NCBI RefSeq assembly: GCF_032193765.1
Contig: NZ_JAVBIJ010000001.1
Coordinates: 2,046,001 to 2,110,000 of the forward strand
DNA: 64,000 nt
Source of the DNA: Rhodoferax potami
GTDB taxonomy: Bacteria; Pseudomonadota; Gammaproteobacteria; Burkholderiales; Burkholderiaceae_C
Reading direction: 5' to 3'
Positions 27,639 through 35,589 of the stretch are shown in pieces (the stretch's first letter is position 1; the number at the start of each line of letters is the position of its first letter). The notes beneath the pieces were generated by a model. It was not told the DNA's origin, searched no databases, and saw only the letters and a program-made list of their open reading frames with translations. The position numbers and the translations under genes are program-made.

Positions 27639-28541
27639 TCAGCGCTGCAGCTTCCAAGGCTCGCTCGCAAAACGCTCCGCCAGAAAGTCCAGCAAAGCCC
27701 GCACTGCCGGCGAGAGGTGCTTGCGTGAGGGGTAGAGCGCGTAGATGGACATCATGGGCAGCTGCCACTGCGGCAGCACCTGTTGCAAGCTGCCATCATG
27801 CAGGTGGGGGCTTGCCAGGTACGTGGGTTGCATGGCCACACCGCCACCCGCGAGCGCAGCCCGCATCAAGGCGGTGGCCTCATTGGCGCTGAAGTGGCTG
27901 CCCACATGCACCTCAGCATGCTCCTCGCCGCGCTGCAGCTTCCACACACTTTTGCCGAAATTGGCATAGCTCAGGCAGCGGTGGGCCTGCAGGTCTGAGG
28001 GTAGCTGCGGCGTGCCGTGTTTTGCCAAGTAACTGGGCGAAGCCACCAGCACCGAGGCACACGGCGCCAGCACACGGCCGATGAGCGCCGGGTCCGGCTC
28101 GGCGCTGATGCGAATGGCCAAGTCGATGCGCGCCTCCACCAGATTGAGTGCGCCTTCGCTGGCATTGAGATCGATCTTGAGCTGCGGGTAGAGCGCCAGA
28201 AAATCGGCAATTGCCGCCGCCATTTCCGCATAGGCAAACGACATGCTGCAGGTCACCCGCAGTTGCCCGCGCAGCGCGCCGTCGTGGCGGCTGGTTTCTT
28301 CTTCCACGTTTTCCATGAGCGCCAGCATCTGCTGGCTGCGGCGCAGGCAACTCTCGCCGGCGTCGGTGAGCGTGACGCTGCGGGTAGTGCGCTGCAAGAG
28401 GCGTGCACCCAGCCACTGCTCCAGCTCGCCCACATAGCGCGTCACCATGGCGCGGGACATGTCCATCTTGTCGGCCGTGGCGCTGAAGCTGCCACTCTGC
28501 GCCACCTCCACAAACACTTGCATGGCAGTTAAACGGTCCAT
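27639..28541 (-). CDS. LysR-family transcriptional regulator
   Basis: 300 residues: winged HTH at 1-60 (MDRLTAMQVFVEVAQSGSFSATADKM) and a substrate-binding effector domain from about 90. The HTH belongs to the branch common among LysR regulators of oxidoreductase genes in Burkholderiales. Divergent from the beta-lactamase-fold gene across 128 nt, its likely target; the effector is unknown. A 59-nt element sits directly at its 3' end and may terminate it. Confidence 0.9.
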   Translation of the reverse strand: MDRLTAMQVFVEVAQSGSFSATADKMDMSRAMVTRYVGELEQWLGARLLQRTTRSVTLTDAGESCLRRSQQMLALMENVEEETSRHDGALRGQLRVTCSMSFAYAEMAAAIADFLALYPQLKIDLNASEGALNLVEARIDLAIRISAEPDPALIGRVLAPCASVLVASPSYLAKHGTPQLPSDLQAHRCLSYANFGKSVWKLQRGEEHAEVHVGSHFSANEATALMRAALAGGGVAMQPTYLASPHLHDGSLQQVLPQWQLPMMSIYALYPSRKHLSPAVRALLDFLAERFASEPWKLQR

Positions 28542-28669
28542 GATTTGCTCAATTTAAGAAACAGTAATGGCCGAATTATCGGGTTTATCTGCGCGGATAT
28601 TGAAATTAAAGTTCAACCCAACGCTGATGAGAGGACCTCTAAGCGTCTAACCACTACCAGGAGTTCACC

Positions 28670-29548
28670 ATGATCCGCACTACCGTTATCGCCGCATCGC
28701 TGGCCATCGCGTTTACCTCACTGTCTGGGGCAGCAAATGCTCAGCAGCCACTCACCGTCAAGGTGTACAACGCCGACGGCAACAGCTTCAACGTCAATTC
28801 CACGCTGGTTTATGGCCAGAAAGACGCCATCGTCATTGACGCCGGTTTCACCCGTGCCGACGCCTTGCGCATCGCTGCCAACGTGCTCGACAGTGGCAAG
28901 CAACTCACCACCATCTACGTGAGCCAAGCAGACCCCGACTACTACTTCGGCGTGGAAGCCCTGAAAGAAGTGTTCCCCCAAGCCGACGTGGTGACCACAC
29001 CCGCCGTGCTGGGCAAACTGGCTCCCAAGCTGGCTGGCAAGGTCGCGTTCTGGGGCCCCAAAATGGGTGCCAATGCACCCCGCAAGCCCATGGTGCCCCG
29101 CGCGCTGGAAGGCAACACCCTGACGCTGGAAGGCCAGACCATCGAGATCCGCGGCACCCAAGGACTGCTGGCACACCGCCCCTATGCCTGGATTCCGTCC
29201 ATTAAGGCAGTTGTGGGCAACATCGGCGTGTTCGGCAACATGCACGTCTGGACCGCTGACACACAAACCGCTGCAGAGCGCGCCGCATGGGTAGCCCAGC
29301 TGGACGAAATGGCCGCTTTGAAGCCTGAACTGGTGATTCCCGGCCACATGAAGGCAGGTACCAAGGTAGACGCAAGCACCATTGCCTTCACCAAAGACTA
29401 TCTGCAGACTTTCGAGAAAAACCTCGCTGCCAACAAGACCAGCGCCACCTTGATCCCCGCCATGAAGCAGGCCTACCCTGCCCTGACGGACGGTGGCCTG
29501 TCGCTGGACATCGGCGCCAAGGTCAACACCGGCGAAATGAAGTGGTAA
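28670..29548 (+). CDS. Exported metallo-beta-lactamase-fold protein lacking the zinc motif
   Basis: 292 residues with a signal peptide (1-24, ANA cleavage). The fold is recognisable (STLVYGQKDAIVIDAGFTRADALRIA; PGHM at 224-227), but where MBL enzymes have HxHxDH it reads SQADPDYYFG (85-94): the metal histidines are Gln, Asp and Tyr. Probably a non-zinc or altered-metal periplasmic protein. A good Shine-Dalgarno (AGGAG) precedes the ATG. Likely regulated by the divergent LysR gene; a small TPR-like gene and a DsbA-like gene follow on the same strand. Confidence 0.75.
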   Translation: MIRTTVIAASLAIAFTSLSGAANAQQPLTVKVYNADGNSFNVNSTLVYGQKDAIVIDAGFTRADALRIAANVLDSGKQLTTIYVSQADPDYYFGVEALKEVFPQADVVTTPAVLGKLAPKLAGKVAFWGPKMGANAPRKPMVPRALEGNTLTLEGQTIEIRGTQGLLAHRPYAWIPSIKAVVGNIGVFGNMHVWTADTQTAAERAAWVAQLDEMAALKPELVIPGHMKAGTKVDASTIAFTKDYLQTFEKNLAANKTSATLIPAMKQAYPALTDGGLSLDIGAKVNTGEMKW

Positions 29549-29602
29549 ATCCCGTCGCCATGCCGTAAGGCATGGCATCCATCCCTGCACCCAGGAGCCC
29601 AC

Positions 29603-29857
29603 ATGTCCCTTGTTTACCAAGTTTTACAAGACCTGAACGCGGGTCGCTGGAACGCCGCCCATGACCGGGTGCAGAAGGACGACTCCATGCTGGGCGCCTG
29701 GTTGCACGGCATCTTGCACCTGCAGGAAGGCGATCTGGAAGACGCCGAGAACTGGTACAACCGCGCCGCCCGTCACTTCCGCAGCCGCGGTAGCCTGCAG
29801 GAAGAGATCGTCCTTTTTGAGCAAGCGCTCGCAGCCGCCACGCTTAACAACCATTGA
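29603..29857 (+). CDS. Small TPR-like hypothetical protein
   Basis: 84 residues, no signal or membrane segment, all helical in appearance. LQEGDLEDAENWYNRAARHF has the small/aromatic spacing of a tetratricopeptide repeat, suggesting one and a half TPR units and a protein-binding role. AGGAG precedes the ATG. It lies 54 nt after the beta-lactamase-fold gene and 14 nt before the DsbA-like gene, so the three are probably one transcript. Function unknown. Confidence 0.7.
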   Translation: MSLVYQVLQDLNAGRWNAAHDRVQKDDSMLGAWLHGILHLQEGDLEDAENWYNRAARHFRSRGSLQEEIVLFEQALAAATLNNH

Positions 29858-29871
29858 AAGAACTCCACCCC

Positions 29872-30513
29872 ATGTCCACCACAGTGACCTATTTGTTCGA
29901 CCCCTTGTGTGGCTGGTGCTACGGCGCCTCCCCTGCCATCCAGCGCCTGGGGCAGGAAGCGACGATCACCCTGGGGCTCGCGCCCACCGGCTTGTTCAGT
30001 GGGGGCGGGCGCGTGATGAGCGCAGACTTCGCCAACTTTGCGTGGTCGAACGATATACGCATCGGAAAGCTCACCGGCCAGACCTTCAGCGCCGCTTACC
30101 GCAGCCAGGTGCTGGGCCAGCACGGCACTCGCTTTGACTCATCCGCTGCCTCTGCCGCCCTGACTGCGGTGGCACAAACGGCCCCGGCCGAGGAACTGAA
30201 AACCCTGAAGGTCTTGCAAGAAGCTCGCTACGTGGATGGCCTGGATATCTGCACGCCACAAGGGGTGGAGGCCATCTTGCGGGCCAAGGGCCTGACGGCG
30301 GCGGCCGACCTGCTGGCCCGCCAGGACCCAGACCTGCAACTCCAGCACGATGCCCGCGTGCAAAAAGCCCGCCGCCTCATGCAGGCCCATGGCGCACAAG
30401 GCGTGCCGGCCATGGTGGTTCACGGCGCGAGCGGCGCTCGCCTGGTGCGTGGCGACGCGCTCTACAACGGCCACGACGCCCTGTTGGCAGCGATTGCCGG
30501 AGCCGCGGCCTAA
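29872..30513 (+). CDS. DsbA/FrnE-like thioredoxin-fold protein
   Basis: 213 residues from the ATG at 29872 (a TTG further upstream is less likely). Active site Cys13-Gly-Trp-Cys16 in FDPLCGWCYG, a helical insert, and a cis-proline loop GVPAMVV near the C-terminus. There is no signal peptide, so it is cytoplasmic, like the FrnE/COG3531 branch, which is linked to oxidative stress. Stop overlaps the convergent tag stop by 4 nt. Confidence 0.85.
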   Translation: MSTTVTYLFDPLCGWCYGASPAIQRLGQEATITLGLAPTGLFSGGGRVMSADFANFAWSNDIRIGKLTGQTFSAAYRSQVLGQHGTRFDSSAASAALTAVAQTAPAEELKTLKVLQEARYVDGLDICTPQGVEAILRAKGLTAAADLLARQDPDLQLQHDARVQKARRLMQAHGAQGVPAMVVHGASGARLVRGDALYNGHDALLAAIAGAAA

Positions 30514-31163
30514 GCCTTGCGGGGCGGCACAAAGGCCGCTCTGGCTTGCAGGGCTCGCTCGCGGGCGTGGCAGCCTTCCAGGTGGTCGTTCACTAGCCCC
30601 ATGGCCTGCATGAAGGCATACATGGTGGTGGGGCCCACAAAGCTCCAGCCGCGCTTGCGCAAGTCTTTGGACAGTGCGATTGATTCCGGCGAGGTGGTCA
30701 CTCCGCTGAGCGTTTGGTGGGTAATGGTGGCCGGGCGGCTGCCGCTGACAGGCTCAAAGCCCCAGAAGTAGGCCGCCAGACTGCCGAACTCTGCTCGCAG
30801 CTCCTGAGCCTTTTTGGCGTTGTTGATGGTGGAAGCAATCTTGCCGCGATGGCGCACGATGCCGGCGTCCAGCAGCAGGCGCTTCTCATCCGCTTCATCA
30901 AACAGGGCGACTTTGTCCATGTCAAAACCTGCAAAGGCGGCGCGGAAGGACTCGCGCTTGTTCAGTATGGTGAGCCAGCTCAAGCCCGCCTGAAAGCCCT
31001 CGAGGCAAATCTTCTCGAACAAGCGCGTGTCGCTGTGCACCGGAAAACCCCACTCCTGGTCGTGATAGCGCTGGTATTCAGCCGTGCTGCGGCACCAGAC
31101 GCAACGTGCGGTGTGGCCATCGTCGGTAAAAAGCCCGTTGGGCGCGGCAGTGTCGTTGAGCAT
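30510..31163 (-). CDS. tag: DNA-3-methyladenine glycosylase I
   Basis: Removes 3-methyladenine from alkylated DNA. 217 residues, slightly longer than E. coli Tag (187). RCVWC near the N-terminus provides the zinc cysteine and the Trp stack, followed by YHDQEWGFPVHSD, EGFQAGLSWLTILNKR, and a C-terminal zinc His/Cys pair (NDHLEGCH). GGAGG precedes the ATG. An SOS-box-like palindrome lies 24 nt upstream, so unlike E. coli tag (constitutive) it may be damage-inducible. Confidence 0.94.
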   Translation of the reverse strand: MLNDTAAPNGLFTDDGHTARCVWCRSTAEYQRYHDQEWGFPVHSDTRLFEKICLEGFQAGLSWLTILNKRESFRAAFAGFDMDKVALFDEADEKRLLLDAGIVRHRGKIASTINNAKKAQELRAEFGSLAAYFWGFEPVSGSRPATITHQTLSGVTTSPESIALSKDLRKRGWSFVGPTTMYAFMQAMGLVNDHLEGCHARERALQARAAFVPPRKA

Positions 31164-31187
31164 GGAGCCTCCGCTAGGTGCGCTGGG

Positions 31188-31209
31188 ATACTGTTTTTTT
31201 GACCAGTAT
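31188..31209 (-). promoter_or_regulatory. LexA (SOS) box candidate upstream of tag
   Basis: ATACTG-N10-CAGTAT, a perfect 6+6 palindrome matching the TACTG-N10-CAGTA core of the E. coli LexA site. On the minus strand it overlaps TATACT, a good -10 hexamer, so bound LexA would block tag transcription. Confidence 0.6.
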
Positions 31210-31215
31210 ACCGGC

Positions 31216-33096
31216 TTAATTCACCACCTGCGGCGCCACCTTGGGCAGGGTCATTTCGAAGACACATCCTTCCCCCAGCACCGAGCTCACTTTGATGCGG
31301 CCACCCAAAATGCGGGTCACGATGCGGTGGCTGACCGATAAGCCCAGGCCTGATCCGCCCTGCCCCAAGCGTGTGGTGAAAAACGGATCAAACACGCGGG
31401 CTAAATTCTCTGGCGCTATGCCGCACCCGTTGTCTTGCACCGTTAACACAAAAAACTTGTCGTCTGGCGCGCTTGCGGCACTCACCTGCACTGCACCATC
31501 CGCCCGATCTGCCAGACCGTGGACCATGGCATTGCTGACCAGATTCATGACAACTTGCCCCAGGGGGCCGGGGAAGCTCTCCACGAGCAAACCTTCGGGT
31601 ATCTCCACGGAAAGCTGATGCCGCTGAAATTTCATACTGGGTCTGAGCATGTCTACCACCTCGTGCACCGTCTCGCGGACATCGAAGGTGCGCCGGCGCT
31701 CGGACTCCTGGTCCACCGCGACTTGCTTGAAGCTGCCAATGAGATTCACCGCGCGCTCCAAAGAGCGGCGCGAGAGTGTGGTGCCCTCCACCAAACTGTG
31801 CATGAACTCTTGAAACGCGGACTTTTTCAAACTGCCGGCCATCACCTCCCGGCTGGCGCGCTCACTCTTTTCTTGCAACGCACTGATGGTGATCAGCGCG
31901 TTACCGATGGGTGTGTTGAGTTCATGCGCAACGCCGGCCACCAAACTCCCCAGAGAAGCCAACTTCTCGATGCTGATGAGCTCGTCTTGCGCGCGTTGCA
32001 AATTCGCCATGGTCTGGGTTTGATGTTGATTCGCCTCGTCCAGGGCACGGGTGCGCTCTGACACACGTTGCTCGAGGTTGGCATTCAGGTCCATGAGCGC
32101 TTGCTCGAGCCGCTTGCGTTCGGTAACGTCTACAGAAATGGTGAGCACACAAGACTGCCCACCGTACGAAAAACGCTCGGACGAAAGCAGTAAGGTCCGT
32201 ACCCCACCACCGGGCAAGTCGTGGCGAACCTCGAACCCCTCCACCCGGCCCTTGTCGGCAAACTGTTGTTTGAACACGCGCCGCAAAGACTCGTCACGCC
32301 ACATCCCGAGCTCTACGGCGGTGCGACCAATCACATCCTTGCGGGCCCGCTCGAACGAGCGCTCCCACGCGGGGTTGATCTCGAGGCAGGTGCCTTGCTC
32401 AAACTCGCTCACCAACATGGGCAGCGGACTGGCTTGCAAAATTTGGTTGACCCGCTGCTCGCTCTCGCGCAGCGCAGCCTCCTGGCGGGACAAGTCGCCC
32501 AACTTTTCCGCGAGTGATGCATTGAGCGTCTGCACATTCTGAACATGCTCTTGGTATGCGCCCAACACCAACCGGAATGACAAAAAACCGCCCGTCAATA
32601 TGACCACCTGCGCCAACAAAATGCCCCATGGGTTGGTCACGGGCTCCGGGTGAATCCAACCGGCCTCTTGCAGCACCGGCAGCGCAATGAGCCACAGCAC
32701 CGTAGCTATGGCTAACTGCAGCGCGTGGCGCATGCCAAGCAGCCAGCCGGCTACCAAGATCACGATCAAATCAACATTGAGTATCGGGTTAAGTGCCCCG
32801 CCACGAATCGCGGACTGCAGGGCCACCACGCTCCAGAGCATCCACGCATACATGGCGATGGCTGTCTTGAACCGGCCCCGGGACTGCAAACCGATGCACA
32901 CCAGACCGGCGATAGAAATGAGCGCTGGCGCAATCAGTGTGTTGATGTTGCTGCCGAGCAAGGGGCTCACCAGCAGGTACAAGACGCTGGCAGCCGTCGT
33001 CGTGCGCAAGAGCCGGCTGAACAAAATGCTCAGCTCGCTGCTGGTCAGCGTCACATTCGGCTTGAGAAGTGAGGTGGGTAAACGCATGATATGCAT
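31216..33096 (-). CDS. Membrane sensor histidine kinase with PAS domain
   Basis: 626 residues from the ATG at 33096 (an ATG at 33087 and a TTG at 33111 are alternatives; none has a clear ribosome site). About six membrane segments in the first 190 residues, a coiled coil, a PAS domain about 215-330, a second coiled coil, then HisKA with His391 (GVAHELNTP) and a HATPase domain with DNGCGI and GSGLGLS. No response regulator is adjacent, so it is an orphan kinase. Signal unknown. Confidence 0.88.
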   Translation of the reverse strand: MHIMRLPTSLLKPNVTLTSSELSILFSRLLRTTTAASVLYLLVSPLLGSNINTLIAPALISIAGLVCIGLQSRGRFKTAIAMYAWMLWSVVALQSAIRGGALNPILNVDLIVILVAGWLLGMRHALQLAIATVLWLIALPVLQEAGWIHPEPVTNPWGILLAQVVILTGGFLSFRLVLGAYQEHVQNVQTLNASLAEKLGDLSRQEAALRESEQRVNQILQASPLPMLVSEFEQGTCLEINPAWERSFERARKDVIGRTAVELGMWRDESLRRVFKQQFADKGRVEGFEVRHDLPGGGVRTLLLSSERFSYGGQSCVLTISVDVTERKRLEQALMDLNANLEQRVSERTRALDEANQHQTQTMANLQRAQDELISIEKLASLGSLVAGVAHELNTPIGNALITISALQEKSERASREVMAGSLKKSAFQEFMHSLVEGTTLSRRSLERAVNLIGSFKQVAVDQESERRRTFDVRETVHEVVDMLRPSMKFQRHQLSVEIPEGLLVESFPGPLGQVVMNLVSNAMVHGLADRADGAVQVSAASAPDDKFFVLTVQDNGCGIAPENLARVFDPFFTTRLGQGGSGLGLSVSHRIVTRILGGRIKVSSVLGEGCVFEMTLPKVAPQVVN

Positions 33097-33163
33097 TTCT
33101 GGGTTCGCCAAACCTCAGCTTAAACCCGGCAACTCCACATACACAAGCCCCCTCTTTTCAGGC

Positions 33164-33222
33164 ATAAAAAGAGCCGCTAGCGCACTACATATATGCGCCA
33201 GCAGCTCTTATTTTGATAGCAA
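33164..33222 (-). repeat. 59-nt interspersed element after DUF3455, terminator-like
   Basis: Copy E2, minus strand: TTGCTATCAA (1-10), GAGCTGCTGGCGC paired with GCGCTAGCGGCTC (13 positions, two of them G-T), then TTTTTAT. It starts 5 nt after the DUF3455 stop, so it is a credible intrinsic terminator for the ferritin-like/cytochrome c/DUF3455 operon. Confidence 0.7.
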
Positions 33223-33227
33223 CGTAC

Positions 33228-33770
33228 TTACATTGCCTTGTAGTAGATGTAGTCAGCGGTGTAGCGCACCAACTGGTTGGCACCTTCGTTGGCCTTGGTG
33301 CATGCAGCGCTTGGAGCGGCGCCGCCCACGGTCGCCACGCGCTGGATAAAGGTCACGCCTTGCATCATTCCCATGCCGGTGGCTGGGTTGGCCTTGGTCA
33401 GTTGCAATGGCAGGTTGGCGGTGCCATTCGTGGACACGGCTACTTGGGTAGCTGTCACTTTGGAGCCGTCGTTGGCTTCCCAGGTGGCGGGTGGGCCGTA
33501 GTATTTGCCGACGATGTTGCCGTTGCGATCTTTCAGACCGGCATCAGGCCCCACAAACACCCACTCAAACTGGCCAGCCATGTCTTTTTTGGCACGGCAC
33601 TGGTAATTCACATCGCCAGCGGCAGCGTGCTCCAGGGCCACTTTGTTGCCGGCGGGCACTTGCACCGCGGCGGGCAGGTCTGCCTGGTTAAAAGGTGCGC
33701 GCATCGGCTGGGTGGCGCAAGCGGTGAGTGCAGCCAAGGCAATCAGGGAGAGAGCGGTACGTGTTTGCAT
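33228..33770 (-). CDS. DUF3455 lipoprotein
   Basis: 180 residues. Signal peptide with lipobox LTAC, lipidated Cys18, then a DUF3455 domain (PAGNKVALEHAAAGDVNYQCRAK, EWVFVGPDAGLKDRNG, ...KYYGPPATWEANDGS). Family function is unknown; it is exported and predicted to be a membrane-anchored periplasmic protein. Last gene of the operon with the Tat ferritin-like protein and cytochrome c (35 nt after the latter), followed at once by a terminator-like repeat copy. Probably part of the sigma-factor regulon. Confidence 0.85.
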   Translation of the reverse strand: MQTRTALSLIALAALTACATQPMRAPFNQADLPAAVQVPAGNKVALEHAAAGDVNYQCRAKKDMAGQFEWVFVGPDAGLKDRNGNIVGKYYGPPATWEANDGSKVTATQVAVSTNGTANLPLQLTKANPATGMGMMQGVTFIQRVATVGGAAPSAACTKANEGANQLVRYTADYIYYKAM

Positions 33771-33805
33771 AAAAATTCCTGTGACAGAAGAAACGTTTTA
33801 AAAAA

Positions 33806-34201
33806 TCAGGGACGGGCGGGTTTGGACAATGTGGCGAGGTAGGCGACCACATCCTCCCTGTCCTGCGCAAGGTCTAAGCGATAGTTCATCTCTTGACCGG
33901 GAACGACCTTTTCGGGGTCGGTTAACCATGCTTTGAGGCCCGCAACCGTCCAGGTATGGGTGGCTGCCGCAAGGGCTTTTGAATAGTCGTGGCCTTCGGC
34001 CTTACCGGCTTTACGGCCCACCACGCCACCCAATGCGGGACCAATGCGGTTGGAATCCACACTATGGCAACCGAAGCAACGGCTTTCAACCAGCTGTTGC
34101 CCACGGCTTACCGACGGGACCATTGCTTGTGCCTGCGCCAGCGCAGGCCCAGCAAAGGCCCACGCCAAGGCGCACCACATCGAAAGGGTGCGCGCTTTCA
34201 T
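33806..34201 (-). CDS. Periplasmic cytochrome c, class I
   Basis: 131 residues: signal peptide (about 1-24), one haem site CFGCH (Cys42, Cys45, His46), NRIGPALGGVVGRKAG typical of small mitochondrial-like cytochromes c, and GQEMNY providing the axial methionine. Electron carrier in the periplasm. Its ATG directly abuts the stop of the ferritin-like gene, implying co-translation and perhaps electron exchange with it. Confidence 0.92.
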   Translation of the reverse strand: MKARTLSMWCALAWAFAGPALAQAQAMVPSVSRGQQLVESRCFGCHSVDSNRIGPALGGVVGRKAGKAEGHDYSKALAAATHTWTVAGLKAWLTDPEKVVPGQEMNYRLDLAQDREDVVAYLATLSKPARP

Positions 34202-34795
34202 TTAGGCACCGAAGGACAAAGCACCGGCAGGCAGCGGACGGCCCATGGCGTTGTTCAGCAAGATGTAGTGCATGGTCTCGTCAGCAGCCAAGCGGCCTGC
34301 CACTTTGGCCAGATCCTTGTTGCCAAACGCAGGGATCACGCCCAGGTAAGCGTTGATCGCGCCCAGCTCCAAGCGGGCTGCCAGGTCGAGCACGTCGCCT
34401 TGGTTGCGCAGGGTGTCTGCCTTCAGGGCTTTGGCGTATTCGTCGAGCTTCTTTTCCATCACCGGTGTGCCACCCAGCTTTTGGATGGTGGCAATCAGTG
34501 CGTCACGGTGGGCTTTGTGGTCCGCTTGGAAACGCACTGCCACGTCCAACACCGGCTTCTGCAGCAAGCCGCTGCCAGCGCCCAGTTGGTAGGCGTTGAT
34601 GGCTTCGTGCTCCAGACCCAGTGCCACGTTCAGGATGCTCACGTCCTTGGAGGTGTCGCCGCCCATACCTTGAGCCATAGATTCTTTGCCAGCCAACATA
34701 GCCACCGCTACTGCGGACAGGGTGCCGGTGCGGCCCAGGAAGCCACGGCGGGATGCAATAGAAGTCGCGTTCACAGTTTGAATAATGGAAGTCAT
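34202..34795 (-). CDS. Tat-exported ferritin-like domain protein
   Basis: 197 residues from the ATG at 34795; the longer frame crosses the promoter region and is rejected. Twin-arginine signal SRRGFLGRTG followed by a hydrophobic stretch. The mature part is a four-helix ferritin-like domain with acidic/His ligands in LGLEHEAINAY, ADHKAHRD, LELGAINAY and ADETMHY, enough for a di-metal site. Tat export suggests the metal centre is loaded before export. First gene of a three-gene operon carrying an ECF-type promoter. Confidence 0.88.
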   Translation of the reverse strand: MTSIIQTVNATSIASRRGFLGRTGTLSAVAVAMLAGKESMAQGMGGDTSKDVSILNVALGLEHEAINAYQLGAGSGLLQKPVLDVAVRFQADHKAHRDALIATIQKLGGTPVMEKKLDEYAKALKADTLRNQGDVLDLAARLELGAINAYLGVIPAFGNKDLAKVAGRLAADETMHYILLNNAMGRPLPAGALSFGA

Positions 34796-34862
34796 GTCGG
34801 ATTCCTTTCGGTTGATGGTTGTGCAATCCAGTGAGACCAGAATTTCTAGCTCTCGAGTCGAA

Positions 34863-34890
34863 TACGCACCGGCCTGATGGATCGGATTCA
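34863..34890 (-). promoter_or_regulatory. ECF-type promoter of the ferritin-like operon
   Basis: Minus strand: -35 TGAATCC (34890-34884), 17 nt, -10 CGTA (34866-34863) within GTGCGTATTC, about 68 nt before the start codon. Matches two further sites at 34912-34938 and 39714-39688. Confidence 0.65.
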
Positions 34891-34911
34891 ACTTTTTTAA
34901 AAAAACTTTCG

Positions 34912-34938
34912 TGAATCCGGGTTCAGGGTTAGTGCGTA
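34912..34938 (+). promoter_or_regulatory. ECF-type promoter of the sigma factor gene
   Basis: TGAATCC (34912-34918), 16 nt, CGTA (34935-34938) within GTGCGTACTG, 67 nt before the sigma gene. Same motif as the divergent operon, so the sigma factor probably activates itself. Confidence 0.65.
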
Positions 34939-35004
34939 CTGTTTACAGGTGCTCATCCACATGGGTGCCACAAACCGCAACGAGTTCTAGCTGACAATGG
35001 AGGA

Positions 35005-35580
35005 ATGAATGCTGACAACCACGACACCATGCTCATCGGTCTGCTGGAACGCATTGCCCAGCAGGACGCCCAAGCCCTCAAGGCCCTGTATGACGAATGC
35101 GCCGGCAAGCTCTACGGCTTGGCACTGCGCGTGGTCACCCAGCGCGAATTCGCCGAAGACGTGCTGCAGGAGGCTTTCTTGAACATCTGGAAATCTGCCC
35201 CCGGGTATTCAGCCACCCTGAGCCCGCCCATGGCCTGGATGGGGCTGATCGTCCGCAGCCGTGCGCTGGACTTTTTGCGCCGGCGCGCTGCGGAGCGCTC
35301 TCACCTCACCCAGGAAATTGACGATGTGCTGGCCGACACCCTCGACGGTGAAGGCCCCACGCCCATGGACACCGCACTCGCCAGCGAGCAGGCGTGGGCA
35401 TTGAATCAGTGCCTGAGTCGCCTTGAAAACAAGCAACGGGAAGTGGTCAACCTCGCCTACATCCGCGACATGAGCCACTCCGAGCTTGCCACCCAGCTGC
35501 AGTTGCCGCTGGGAACCGTTAAAACATGGATACGCCGCGGGCTCGACCAGCTCCGCGCGTGCATGGCCCGTTTTGCCTGA
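35005..35580 (+). CDS. ECF RNA polymerase sigma factor (SigK-like)
   Basis: 191 residues: sigma region 2 about 25-95 (LYDECAGKLYGLALRVV, EDVLQEAFLNIWKSA, ...ALDFLRRR) and region 4 about 130-185 (LENKQREVVNLAYIRDMSHSELA, GTVKTWIRRGLDQLR). ATGGAGGA precedes the start. Followed after 9 nt by its anti-sigma factor. A self-type promoter precedes it, and copies stand before two operons of exported metal and haem proteins, its probable regulon. Confidence 0.93.
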   Translation: MNADNHDTMLIGLLERIAQQDAQALKALYDECAGKLYGLALRVVTQREFAEDVLQEAFLNIWKSAPGYSATLSPPMAWMGLIVRSRALDFLRRRAAERSHLTQEIDDVLADTLDGEGPTPMDTALASEQAWALNQCLSRLENKQREVVNLAYIRDMSHSELATQLQLPLGTVKTWIRRGLDQLRACMARFA

Positions 35581-35589
35581 AGGCACCCC

